From NCBI GenBank assembly GCA_016295355.1, contig JAEDLK010000034.1:1-12489 (forward strand): a stretch of 12,489 nt of DNA. Direction: 5' to 3'. Made by a program: the position numbers and the translations under genes. The number at the start of each line of letters is the position of its first letter. The first letter of the stretch is position 1. Below the pieces are notes generated by a model. It did no database searches. It was not told the DNA's origin and saw only the letters and a program-made list of their open reading frames with translations. Positions 5,876 to 11,427 of the stretch are shown in pieces. This DNA is from Clostridiaceae bacterium (lineage in GTDB: Bacteria > Bacillota > Clostridia > Oscillospirales > Acutalibacteraceae).

Positions 5876-7150
5876 TTATGAGCGAATGATAATGCTTTCT
5901 CTCTCGGCGCCAACCGACACATAGGTGATACGGCAGCCGACGGCCTTTTCAATCATGTTGACATAATCCTGTGCGGCCTTCGGCAAATCCTCAAATCGAC
6001 GACAGCCGGAAATGTCACAGTGCCAACCCTCAACATACTCATACACCGGTTTGGCTTTCAACTGTACACCGGTTTCGGGGAAATCGGTGATGGTCTTGCC
6101 GTCTAGCTCATAGGCCACGCAAACCGGAATCTTATCAAGATAGGACAGAACATCCAACTTGGTCAAAGCGATTTCTTTGGCTCCCTGAACAGAAGCACCG
6201 TAGCGGGATGCCACCACATCAAAACCACCAACACGTCTCGGGCGGCCTGTAGCGGCACCGTATTCGCCGCCGGCTTGACGCAGAGCTTCGCCCTCTTCAC
6301 CGAATAGCTCACACACAAACGGTCCCTCACCCACACAACTGGAATAGGCTTTCATAATACCGATAACCCGATCGAGCGAGGCAGCCGGAATGCCGGCGCC
6401 AAGCGGCGCATAGGCCGCCAAGGTGTAAGAAGAAGAGGTGTACGGATAAATACCGTAATCAATATCGCGAAGGGCACCCAACTGTGCCTCAAACATAATG
6501 GACTTGTTCTGCTTGACGGCCTCGTTCAAATACACGGTGGTATCTTTAATATACGGCAGAAGCGGTGTGCCGTAGGTATCCAGCCATTCCATCATAGCGT
6601 CCACCGATACCGCCTCATGCTGATAACCGCCGGTAACGGTCAGATTTTTCCACTCAACCAAATCGGCCAAATGCTCACGCAGACCTTCTTGATTCAGCAA
6701 AGCACCCATGCGAATGGTCTTTTTCATATACTTATCAGCATAAACCGGACCAATGCCGCGACGGGTAGAACCGAACTTCTTATCCTTTAAGCGGTCCTCC
6801 TCCAAAATATCCATCATCTTATGATACGGCATACAAATGGTAGCACGGTCGCTGATCACCAACTGCTGCGGTGTGATGTCAATTCCCTTGTCGGTCAATT
6901 TTTTGATTTCACCGCACAAGTGCTCCAAATCAATGACCATTCCGGCACCCATCACATTAACCGTACCTTCCCGAACAATCCCCGACGGCAACAGGTTCAA
7001 AATGAAGGTTCCCTTTTCATTGATGACCGTGTGACCGGCGTTGTTGCCACCTTGATAGCGCACGACAACATCATAATCACGGCTGAGCAAATCGACCATG
7101 CGGCCTTTTCCCTCATCGCCCCAGTTGGTTCCCACTATAGCAGTCAGCAT
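5876..7150 (-). CDS. purA: Adenylosuccinate synthetase
   Basis: This 424-residue protein has the full PurA motif set. The phosphate-binding loop is GTNWGDEGKGR (residues 7-17), with the catalytic Asp12 that corresponds to E. coli Asp13. RYQGGNNAGHT holds His40 (E. coli His41). FGSTRRGIGPVYADK, DIDYGIYPYTSSS, ATGRPRRVGGFD and LTKLDVL follow. It joins aspartate to IMP using GTP, the first step from IMP to AMP. Asp12 is retained, so it is not a phage PurZ-type enzyme. Compared with E. coli, EGAQG reads EAQLG, QWGDEGKGK reads NWGDEGKGR, and TxxRGIGP replaces KxRGIGP-type sequence; it belongs to a divergent clostridial branch. Start: ATG 7150 with AAAGGAG 8 nt upstream; the open frame extends to 7231 but only through the leader. 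It is preceded by its own promoter and runs towards the convergent lacI-type gene. Confidence 0.95.
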   Translation of the reverse strand: MLTAIVGTNWGDEGKGRMVDLLSRDYDVVVRYQGGNNAGHTVINEKGTFILNLLPSGIVREGTVNVMGAGMVIDLEHLCGEIKKLTDKGIDITPQQLVISDRATICMPYHKMMDILEEDRLKDKKFGSTRRGIGPVYADKYMKKTIRMGALLNQEGLREHLADLVEWKNLTVTGGYQHEAVSVDAMMEWLDTYGTPLLPYIKDTTVYLNEAVKQNKSIMFEAQLGALRDIDYGIYPYTSSSYTLAAYAPLGAGIPAASLDRVIGIMKAYSSCVGEGPFVCELFGEEGEALRQAGGEYGAATGRPRRVGGFDVVASRYGASVQGAKEIALTKLDVLSYLDKIPVCVAYELDGKTITDFPETGVQLKAKPVYEYVEGWHCDISGCRRFEDLPKAAQDYVNMIEKAVGCRITYVSVGAERESIIIRS

Positions 7151-7233
7151 ATAAGTTACTCCTTTGTTTTTCGGGACTTTTCCAAAACCCCTCATTACAG
7201 TTGACGGCACAAGGCCTGCCAACAAACACAAAC

Positions 7234-7263
7234 ATTATAACACGGTTGTCCACTTTTTTTCAA
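7234..7263 (-). promoter_or_regulatory. Promoter of purA (extended -10)
   Basis: Minus-strand TATAAT (7239-7234) with TG at the extended -10 position, and TTGAAA (7263-7258) 18 bp upstream. The -35 box lies in a small dyad (CACTT/AAGTG around an A-tract). The 77-nt leader contains small hairpins GGCA/TGCC and GGG/CCC but no riboswitch class I recognise. Confidence 0.75.
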
Positions 7264-7310
7264 GTGTTGCGACCATTTGTATGAAAAAAATTGTTTTTTG
7301 CAGAAGAATA

Positions 7311-7479
7311 AGGATCCGGACCCTCCATATATCCGTCTGGCGCAATATCGACCTGCCGCCAGAAGTGCGGCACCCATTGCCTTCCCTGTAACAACACAGC
7401 GGGATAATACACGTACCTCATCGCCCCGCCAAAAAAAGTTGGTGCTTGTTTGTTGTACAGACTCACAGCCTTTTCTGTG
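7311..7479 (-). ncRNA. Candidate structured RNA upstream of purA, unknown class
   Basis: This part of the 535-nt gap between the ANTAR gene and purA has no convincing gene but many complementary arms. A long helix pairs 7451-7460 with 7386-7396 (10 bp, one bulged base). Immediately inside it, 7399-7403 pairs with 7425-7429 (GCGGG/CCCGC, 21-nt loop). The next hairpin is 7354-7359/7367-7372 (TGCCGC/GCGGCA), closed by 7342-7346/7376-7380 (GCAAT/ATTGC). An alternative helix 7337-7344/7354-7362 excludes it. A 5-bp hairpin with tetraloop CCGG at 7311-7324 is followed on the minus strand by TATTCTTCT. A 5-bp hairpin CACAG/CTGTG lies at 7464-7479. The strand is chosen because of that T-rich end and because the flanking genes are minus; it is not certain. 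A 68-codon frame started by GTG (7466-7260) crosses it, but ends in the purA -35 box and resembles no protein I know. Confidence 0.4.
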
Positions 7480-7508
7480 CACGAAAGGTTGACATGGCCT
7501 TTTCTGTG
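7468..7508. repeat. 12-bp direct repeat, 29 bp apart
   Basis: GCCTTTTCTGTG occurs exactly at 7468-7479 and again at 7497-7508. The first copy forms part of the CACAG/CTGTG hairpin; the second cannot form it. The repeat lies at the edge of the candidate structured RNA. Confidence 0.7.
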
Positions 7509-7538
7509 ACGGAAGATGTTTTTTGACTGATTGTGCCT

Positions 7539-7625
7539 TTACAAAAGGAAATTCTCCGAGACTTTCACTTCGCCAAAAAAACGCCCATTATGCAAGGGAG
7601 CCAACATTTCGGCGAAACCATTCAT
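7539..7625 (-). CDS. Possible 28-residue small protein downstream of the ANTAR gene
   Basis: An ATG at 7625 is preceded by AAAAAAGG with a 7-nt spacer and opens 28 codons to TAA. The product starts MNGFAEMLAPLHNGRFFGEV and ends VSENFLL. It lies 60 nt after the ANTAR gene on the same strand. I recognise no family, and it has no signal peptide or membrane segment. Against it: the same bases form a possible weak terminator (GGG/CCC stem followed by seven T, 7601-7575) within an outer TTCGCC/GGCGAA dyad (7569-7574/7611-7616), so the region may simply be the end of the glnA transcript. Confidence 0.25.
   Translation of the reverse strand: MNGFAEMLAPLHNGRFFGEVKVSENFLL
7575..7601 (-). terminator. 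Weak candidate terminator of the glnA-ANTAR operon
   Basis: Minus-strand GCTCCC and GGGCG form a short imperfect stem (one mismatch, nine-base loop) followed by seven T. It is the only T-run of this kind downstream of the ANTAR gene, 85 nt after its stop. Confidence 0.35.
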
Positions 7626-7685
7626 TGAAAGACCTTTTTTGAACCTCGGTTTGCAGGTGGTTCCCGGGATACAACAAGCATGATT

Positions 7686-8276
7686 TCACAAAGATTGATC
7701 GTATGTGCGGATAATCCGTTCGGCCGCTTCTCGTCTCGAAATGCTTGAATCCATAGCCAATCGCTCAATATAATAATGTGCGTCTGTTTCACTCATGTTC
7801 AAATTGGTAATCAAGGCCCATTTTGCTCGGTTGACAATTCGAATATCGGCCATTTTTTCCTGCAAGGATAAATTCTTCTTTTCCATGCGGGACAAACGGG
7901 CGCTTACAGCCGTCAAGAGCTTAACGGCACTATAAATGCCTTGACGGGTGTTTGGCTTTACCAAGGTAAAAACGCCTTTGTCCTCGGTCTTATAGCAGGC
8001 TCTGTCATAATACTCCTGTTTGACCAGTAAGAGAATACCGCAAGTGCCTTCTGAAAGATCCATGGCCAAGTCCATGCCGAATTCGTCCGGCAAAGGTGTA
8101 TTTATAATGACCAAATCGGCCGGCCGTTCCAACAGCAGACGGCGAGCTTGTCCGGCATCCCCTACCTTGGGCAACAGCTCATAGTCGGCGGCCGGCAACA
8201 AAGATTCCATATATTCGTATATCTTATCACCGGCCGAGGCGACAAGAACACGATATTTATTTTTCCCTGTCGCCAA
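7686..8276 (-). CDS. ANTAR-domain antiterminator with a pseudo-receiver domain
   Basis: A 196-residue two-domain regulator. Residues 7-125 look like a CheY-type receiver, but the acidic pair after the first strand is absent (VLVASAGD) and the phosphoacceptor position in DLVIINTPLP is Asn59, not Asp; the conserved Lys remains (LVKP, Lys107). Phosphorylation is therefore unlikely. A short coiled linker (about 126-140) leads to the ANTAR RNA-binding domain (about 140-192), with IVNRAKWALITNLNMSETDA and the three-helix pattern ending in REAAERIIRTY. ANTAR proteins bind paired hairpins with six-base loops in leader RNA and prevent termination, often of nitrogen genes. The start codon is TTG, placed by GGAGG 8-9 nt upstream; no ATG fits. 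It follows glnA by 17 nt and is cotranscribed. It probably acts on the glnA leader, where a matching hairpin is seen. Confidence 0.92.
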   Translation of the reverse strand: MATGKNKYRVLVASAGDKIYEYMESLLPAADYELLPKVGDAGQARRLLLERPADLVIINTPLPDEFGMDLAMDLSEGTCGILLLVKQEYYDRACYKTEDKGVFTLVKPNTRQGIYSAVKLLTAVSARLSRMEKKNLSLQEKMADIRIVNRAKWALITNLNMSETDAHYYIERLAMDSSISRREAAERIIRTYDQSL

Positions 8277-8293
8277 TGATAAACCCTCCTTAT

Positions 8294-9490
8294 TTACAGA
8301 ATGTAGTCAGGAGGTAGAATGGCTTTGATAAAGTCACTCTCTCTGGCAATTTTTCTGGCTTGATCTAACGATTCCGGCAAGGTAGGTAATGAGTCTTTAA
8401 CGCTTTTATCAGCTTTGAACAGGTTAATATTAACCGGTTGTGGCGGAACCAACCGACGCATAATACCGTCAAGCCCTGCCCGAATTAGCAAGGCATAAGC
8501 AACATAGGAGTTGGCCATGGCATCGGGAGAGCGAAGTTCAATGCGACGGTATTCGCCCCTGGCCGCCGGAATCCGAATGAGTTGTGAGCGGTTTTCGGGA
8601 GACCAGGTAATATATTTCGGCGCTTTCTTTTCACCAAGTCGGCAATAGGATTGCTCGGTCGGATTCAAGAAAGCCGTCATTTCCGGAATATGTTGCAAGA
8701 TCCCGGCCATAAAAGCATCAGAATAGTCGGCACCATCGTCCGCCTTCACCGATAAATTGATGTGCATCCCATTGCCGCTCTCGCCTTTGATCGGTTTTGG
8801 GGAAAAATCGGCATAAACACCGTTTTGGGCGCTAATGGCTTTGACAACCATACGAAAGGTCATGGCTTGATCGGCAGCCGTCAAAGCGTCGGAATAGCGA
8901 AAATCAATTTCATTCTGTCCGGGGCCCTCCTCATGGTGCGAGCTCTCTGGAGTCAGTCCCATGTCCAGTAGCGTCAGACAGATCTGGCGACGGATGTTTT
9001 CGCCCTTGTCCTCTGGTGCAATATCCATATAACCGGCCTTATCAAACGGCTTATCAGTCGGCTCACCCTCTTCATCGGTTTTGAAGAGATAAAACTCAAA
9101 TTCCGAACCGATTTGTACGCTGATTCCCTGCTCCTTTGCGGCGGCCACAGCCTCCGTCAATAGCCGTCGGGGATCCTTTTCGTACGGCCGACCGTCGGGA
9201 TAGCAAATCTCGCAGAACATCCGTACAACTCTGCCGTGAGAGGGTCGCCAAGGCAGAACGCATAAGGTTGACGGAATGGGAAACAACAACAAGTCCGACT
9301 TTTCCTCATGCCCGAATCCGGTAATGGCAGAGGCATCAAACGAAATACCGTCTGCAAAGGCTCGACGCAGTTCGCTTGGCATAATCGAAATATTTTTTTG
9401 CTTACCCGTTGCATCGCAAAACACCAAACGAATGAAACTGACATCCTCCTGTTCAACAAAGTCAAATACTTCCGAAGCCGTGTATGTCAT
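8294..9490 (-). CDS. glnA: Glutamine synthetase type I, short form
   Basis: The 398 residues carry the GSI motifs. The beta-grasp domain ends with FDASAITGFGHEEKSDLLLFP (51-71). The metal and substrate residues are in GSEFEFYLF (128-136), HHEEGPGQNEIDF (185-197), GNGMH (239-243), NPTEQSYCRL, NRSQLIRIPAARGEYRRIELR (300-320) and ANSYVAYALL. It makes glutamine from glutamate, ammonia and ATP. Two oddities: the protein ends at LPPDYIL, about 45 residues before the usual GSI end (444 in B. subtilis), which removes the C-terminal segment that contacts the opposite ring; and the flap region LGEKKAP is one residue shorter than the GYEAP type. The stop is followed at once by a good ribosome binding site for the ANTAR gene, so the short end looks native. 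The start ATG at 9490 has AAAGGG 10 nt upstream. Confidence 0.94.
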   Translation of the reverse strand: MTYTASEVFDFVEQEDVSFIRLVFCDATGKQKNISIMPSELRRAFADGISFDASAITGFGHEEKSDLLLFPIPSTLCVLPWRPSHGRVVRMFCEICYPDGRPYEKDPRRLLTEAVAAAKEQGISVQIGSEFEFYLFKTDEEGEPTDKPFDKAGYMDIAPEDKGENIRRQICLTLLDMGLTPESSHHEEGPGQNEIDFRYSDALTAADQAMTFRMVVKAISAQNGVYADFSPKPIKGESGNGMHINLSVKADDGADYSDAFMAGILQHIPEMTAFLNPTEQSYCRLGEKKAPKYITWSPENRSQLIRIPAARGEYRRIELRSPDAMANSYVAYALLIRAGLDGIMRRLVPPQPVNINLFKADKSVKDSLPTLPESLDQARKIARESDFIKAILPPDYIL

Positions 9491-9500
9491 ACGACCGACG

Positions 9501-9545
9501 CCCTTTCAAGAAAAATAAAAAAGGGACATTTACCGTGTGGGGTCC
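9501..9545 (-). promoter_or_regulatory. Two competing hairpins in the glnA leader: weak terminator and ribosome-site blocker
   Basis: On the minus strand GGAC (9545-9542) can pair with GTCC (9527-9524), followed by TTTTTTATTTTT (9522-9511): a weak terminator-like element. Alternatively CCCTTT (9525-9520) pairs with AAAGGG (9506-9501), which is the ribosome binding site. The two share the C residues at 9525-9524 and cannot coexist. The loop of the first contains ACGG, like the ANTAR-type hairpin upstream. Confidence 0.45.
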
Positions 9546-9555
9546 TCGCCTCACC

Positions 9556-9575
9556 AGCAAACATCCGTGTTTACT
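9556..9575 (-). promoter_or_regulatory. ANTAR-type hairpin at the 5' end of the glnA transcript
   Basis: Minus-strand AGTAAAC, loop ACGGAT, GTTTGCT: a 7-bp stem with one G-U pair and a six-base loop whose first base is A and fourth is G, as in described ANTAR targets. It starts exactly at the predicted transcription start, and the operon encodes an ANTAR protein. A canonical second hairpin is not evident. Confidence 0.55.
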
Positions 9576-9580
9576 AAATC

Positions 9581-9609
9581 AGTATACAATATAATACGAC
9601 ATTTGTCAA
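9581..9609 (-). promoter_or_regulatory. Promoter of glnA
   Basis: Minus-strand TTGACA (9609-9604), a 17-bp spacer and TATACT (9586-9581). The start near 9574-9575 coincides with the first base of the ANTAR-type hairpin. Confidence 0.88.
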
Positions 9610-9630
9610 CCAAATTCTACAAAAAAGCAA

Positions 9631-9659
9631 TTGACAAAGCCATCCCGTAATGATAAAAT
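9631..9659 (+). promoter_or_regulatory. Promoter of guaA
   Basis: TTGACA (9631-9636), a 17-bp spacer and TAAAAT (9654-9659); start near 9666. The -10 box is flanked by TGAT/ATCA (9651-9664) and more loosely by CCG/CGG, a possible operator. The -35 box is in an inverted repeat with the glnA -35 box. Confidence 0.87.
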
Positions 9660-9681
9660 AATCACGGAAAAGGGACAAAAA

Positions 9682-9715
9682 CTACAGGCATACGGTTTGT
9701 CTGTGGTTTTATTTT
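9682..9715 (+). terminator. Terminator-like attenuator hairpin in the guaA leader
   Basis: CTACAGGCA (9682-9690) pairs with TGTCTGTGG (9698-9706) through nine positions including G-U pairs, loop TACGGTT, followed directly by TTTTATTTT (9707-9715). It lies in the 80-nt untranslated leader. A second TGTCTG at 9719-9724 can pair with CAGGCA instead, looping out the U-tract, so this is a plausible attenuator. No known riboswitch recognised. Confidence 0.6.
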
Positions 9716-9746
9716 GACTGTCTGCAAACAACGGAGGAATAAAACT

Positions 9747-11303
9747 ATGAACCAACGAGAAGCCATCCTGATCTTGGATTTTGGAGGACAGTATAATCAA
9801 CTGATTGCCCGTCGTGTGCGTGAGTGCGGAGTTTACTGCGAAGTACACCCTTATCGTATGTCGATGGAAGCAATCAAAGCCTATGCGCCGGTCGGTATTA
9901 TCCTAACCGGTGGTCCAAACAGCGTTTATGACTCCGATTCGCCGCAGATCAGCCCGGAAATCTTCCGTTTAGGTGTCCCGGTCTTGGGCATCTGCTATGG
10001 CTGTCAGTTGATGGCGTCTCTCTTAGGCGGAAAGGTTTCCCCTGCTCAAAGTGATACAGCCCGTGAATATGGCAAAACCGAAACCACCTTTGATAAAACC
10101 TGCCGCTTGTTTAAGGATTTGCCCGAAACCAGTATTACCTGGATGAGCCACGGTGACTATATGTCAAAGGTTCCCGACAGCTTCCGCTTAATGGCTCATT
10201 CAAAGGCCTGCCCTAATGTGGCCATTGCAGACGAGGAGCGCGGCTTTTACGGCGTGCAATTCCATCCCGAGGTTAACCATACCCAGTACGGCTTTCAAAT
10301 GTTGCATAACTTCCTGTATCTTATCTGCGGCGTTTCCGGTAACTGGACCATGTCGGATTTCTGTAAAAAGACCGTTGACTCTCTACGGAAAGAAATCGGC
10401 CCTGACGGACGAGTTCTGTTAGCTCTTTCCGGCGGTGTTGATTCCTCGGTATTGGCCGCATTGTTGGGCCTTGCCATCGGCGACAGGCTCACCTGTGTGT
10501 TTGTCGATCACGGTCTCATGCGTAAAGACGAAGGCGATATGATTGAAGCTGTCTTTAAGGAGCGACCGGTTCATTTTGTGCGTGTAAACGCACAGGATCG
10601 ATTTTTAGGCAAGCTGGCCGGTATAACCGATCCGCAGGAAAAACGCCGGATTATCGGTGCGGAATTCGGCTATGTTTTCCGTGAGGAGGCAGACCGCTTT
10701 CATATCACCAATCATGACTTTTTGGCTCAGGGCACCATTTATCCCGATGTCATTGAATCGGGTGACGGCGATGCCGCTGTGATTAAAAGCCACCATAACC
10801 GTCTGTTGCCTCCCGAGGTTGTCGCCCGATTCAAAGGCGTGTTAGAACCGCTGTCTTATCTGTTCAAGGATGAAGTTCGGGCTCTCGGTCGTGAATTGGG
10901 TCTGCCGAAAAGCATGGTCATGCGTCAACCCTTCCCCGGCCCCGGCCTAGCCATCCGCATTCTCGGTGATATAACGCCGGAAAAAACAGCCATTCTGCGT
11001 GAAGCCGACTTCATCATGCGTGACGAAATAGCCAAACAAGGCTATAGCGACCAACTAAACCAATATTTTGCCGTTTTAACCGATTCCCGTTCGGTCGGCG
11101 TTATGGGTGACGGACGAACCTACAGCTATGTGCTGGCGCTGCGTGCCGTCACGACCGATGACTTTATGACAGCCGAGTGGGCTCGTATCCCCTACGAATT
11201 GCTCGACCGCATCTCCACCCGCATTGTCAACGAAGTCAGCGGCATTAACCGCATTGTCTACGATATCACCTCTAAACCCCCCGCAACCGTGGAGTGGGAA
11301 TGA
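9747..11303 (+). CDS. guaA: GMP synthase (glutamine-hydrolysing)
   Basis: The 518 residues give the complete two-part enzyme. The class I glutamine amidotransferase domain (about 6-195) holds the nucleophile Cys83 in GICYGCQ and the His173/Glu175 pair in GVQFHPEV. The ATP-pyrophosphatase domain begins at about 205, with the P-loop SGGVDSS (228-234), and the C-terminal dimerisation domain ends with NRIVYDITSKPPATVEWE. It aminates XMP to GMP with glutamine and ATP in the cytosol. The frame is open from 9714, but ATG 9747 is the start: GGAGG lies 9 nt upstream and the protein then begins close to the ILILDFGGQY strand, as in the family. It is divergent from glnA, whose product supplies glutamine, and its substrate XMP is also the product of xpt in this window. 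The 3' end is intact although mobile-element remnants follow. Confidence 0.97.
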   Translation: MNQREAILILDFGGQYNQLIARRVRECGVYCEVHPYRMSMEAIKAYAPVGIILTGGPNSVYDSDSPQISPEIFRLGVPVLGICYGCQLMASLLGGKVSPAQSDTAREYGKTETTFDKTCRLFKDLPETSITWMSHGDYMSKVPDSFRLMAHSKACPNVAIADEERGFYGVQFHPEVNHTQYGFQMLHNFLYLICGVSGNWTMSDFCKKTVDSLRKEIGPDGRVLLALSGGVDSSVLAALLGLAIGDRLTCVFVDHGLMRKDEGDMIEAVFKERPVHFVRVNAQDRFLGKLAGITDPQEKRRIIGAEFGYVFREEADRFHITNHDFLAQGTIYPDVIESGDGDAAVIKSHHNRLLPPEVVARFKGVLEPLSYLFKDEVRALGRELGLPKSMVMRQPFPGPGLAIRILGDITPEKTAILREADFIMRDEIAKQGYSDQLNQYFAVLTDSRSVGVMGDGRTYSYVLALRAVTTDDFMTAEWARIPYELLDRISTRIVNEVSGINRIVYDITSKPPATVEWE

Positions 11304-11321
11304 TCCTACACCTCTGAAAAC

Positions 11322-11342
11322 CCCTTATTTTAAGGGATTTTA
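11322..11342 (+). terminator. Terminator of guaA
   Basis: CCCTTA/TAAGGG, 6 bp with loop TTT, followed by ATTTTA; 18 nt after the guaA stop. It is short but well placed. Confidence 0.65.
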
Positions 11343-11387
11343 CAGTTCTCGTTTTGCTATTGACAGCAATATGACAGCAAAAAAACC

Positions 11388-11427
11388 AAGATGCTCTGCT
11401 TTTGACGGCAGAGCATCTTTCTGTTTT
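11388..11427. terminator. Bidirectional terminator between guaA and the methyltransferase remnant
   Basis: AAGATGCTCTGC and GCAGAGCATCTT form a perfect 12-bp stem with an 8-base loop. The plus strand continues TCTGTTTT, the minus strand GGTTTTTTT, so it works best for minus-strand transcripts and as a backup for guaA. Confidence 0.88.

Noticed and set aside
5876..7150. PurZ-like 2-aminoadenine enzyme instead of PurA.
   Set aside because: The catalytic Asp in GDEGKG is retained and the gene is not in a phage context.
7320..7400. T-box, ZTP, ykkC-type or SRP RNA in the purA upstream region.
   Set aside because: GGGTGCCGCAC only loosely resembles a T-box core, and the conserved cores of ZTP, ykkC and SRP RNAs are absent on both strands.
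7260..7466. 68-codon GTG-started minus-strand frame with a fairly protein-like product; a HicB-like start (RYVYYPAVL) was considered.
   Set aside because: The similarity does not continue beyond a few residues, the AAAAGG lies only 2 nt before GTG, and the frame ends inside the purA -35 box. Kept only as a competing explanation for the RNA candidate.
7195..7482. 95-codon minus-strand frame upstream of purA.
   Set aside because: It runs through the purA promoter and leader and through several strong inverted repeats, and has no ribosome binding site at the start.
9660..9697. Paired ANTAR-target hairpins in the guaA leader (ACGGAA near 9664, ACGGTT at 9692-9697).
   Set aside because: The first has no flanking stem, and the second would need a T-T closing pair; the loop is better read as seven bases. 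Only the terminator-like reading is kept.
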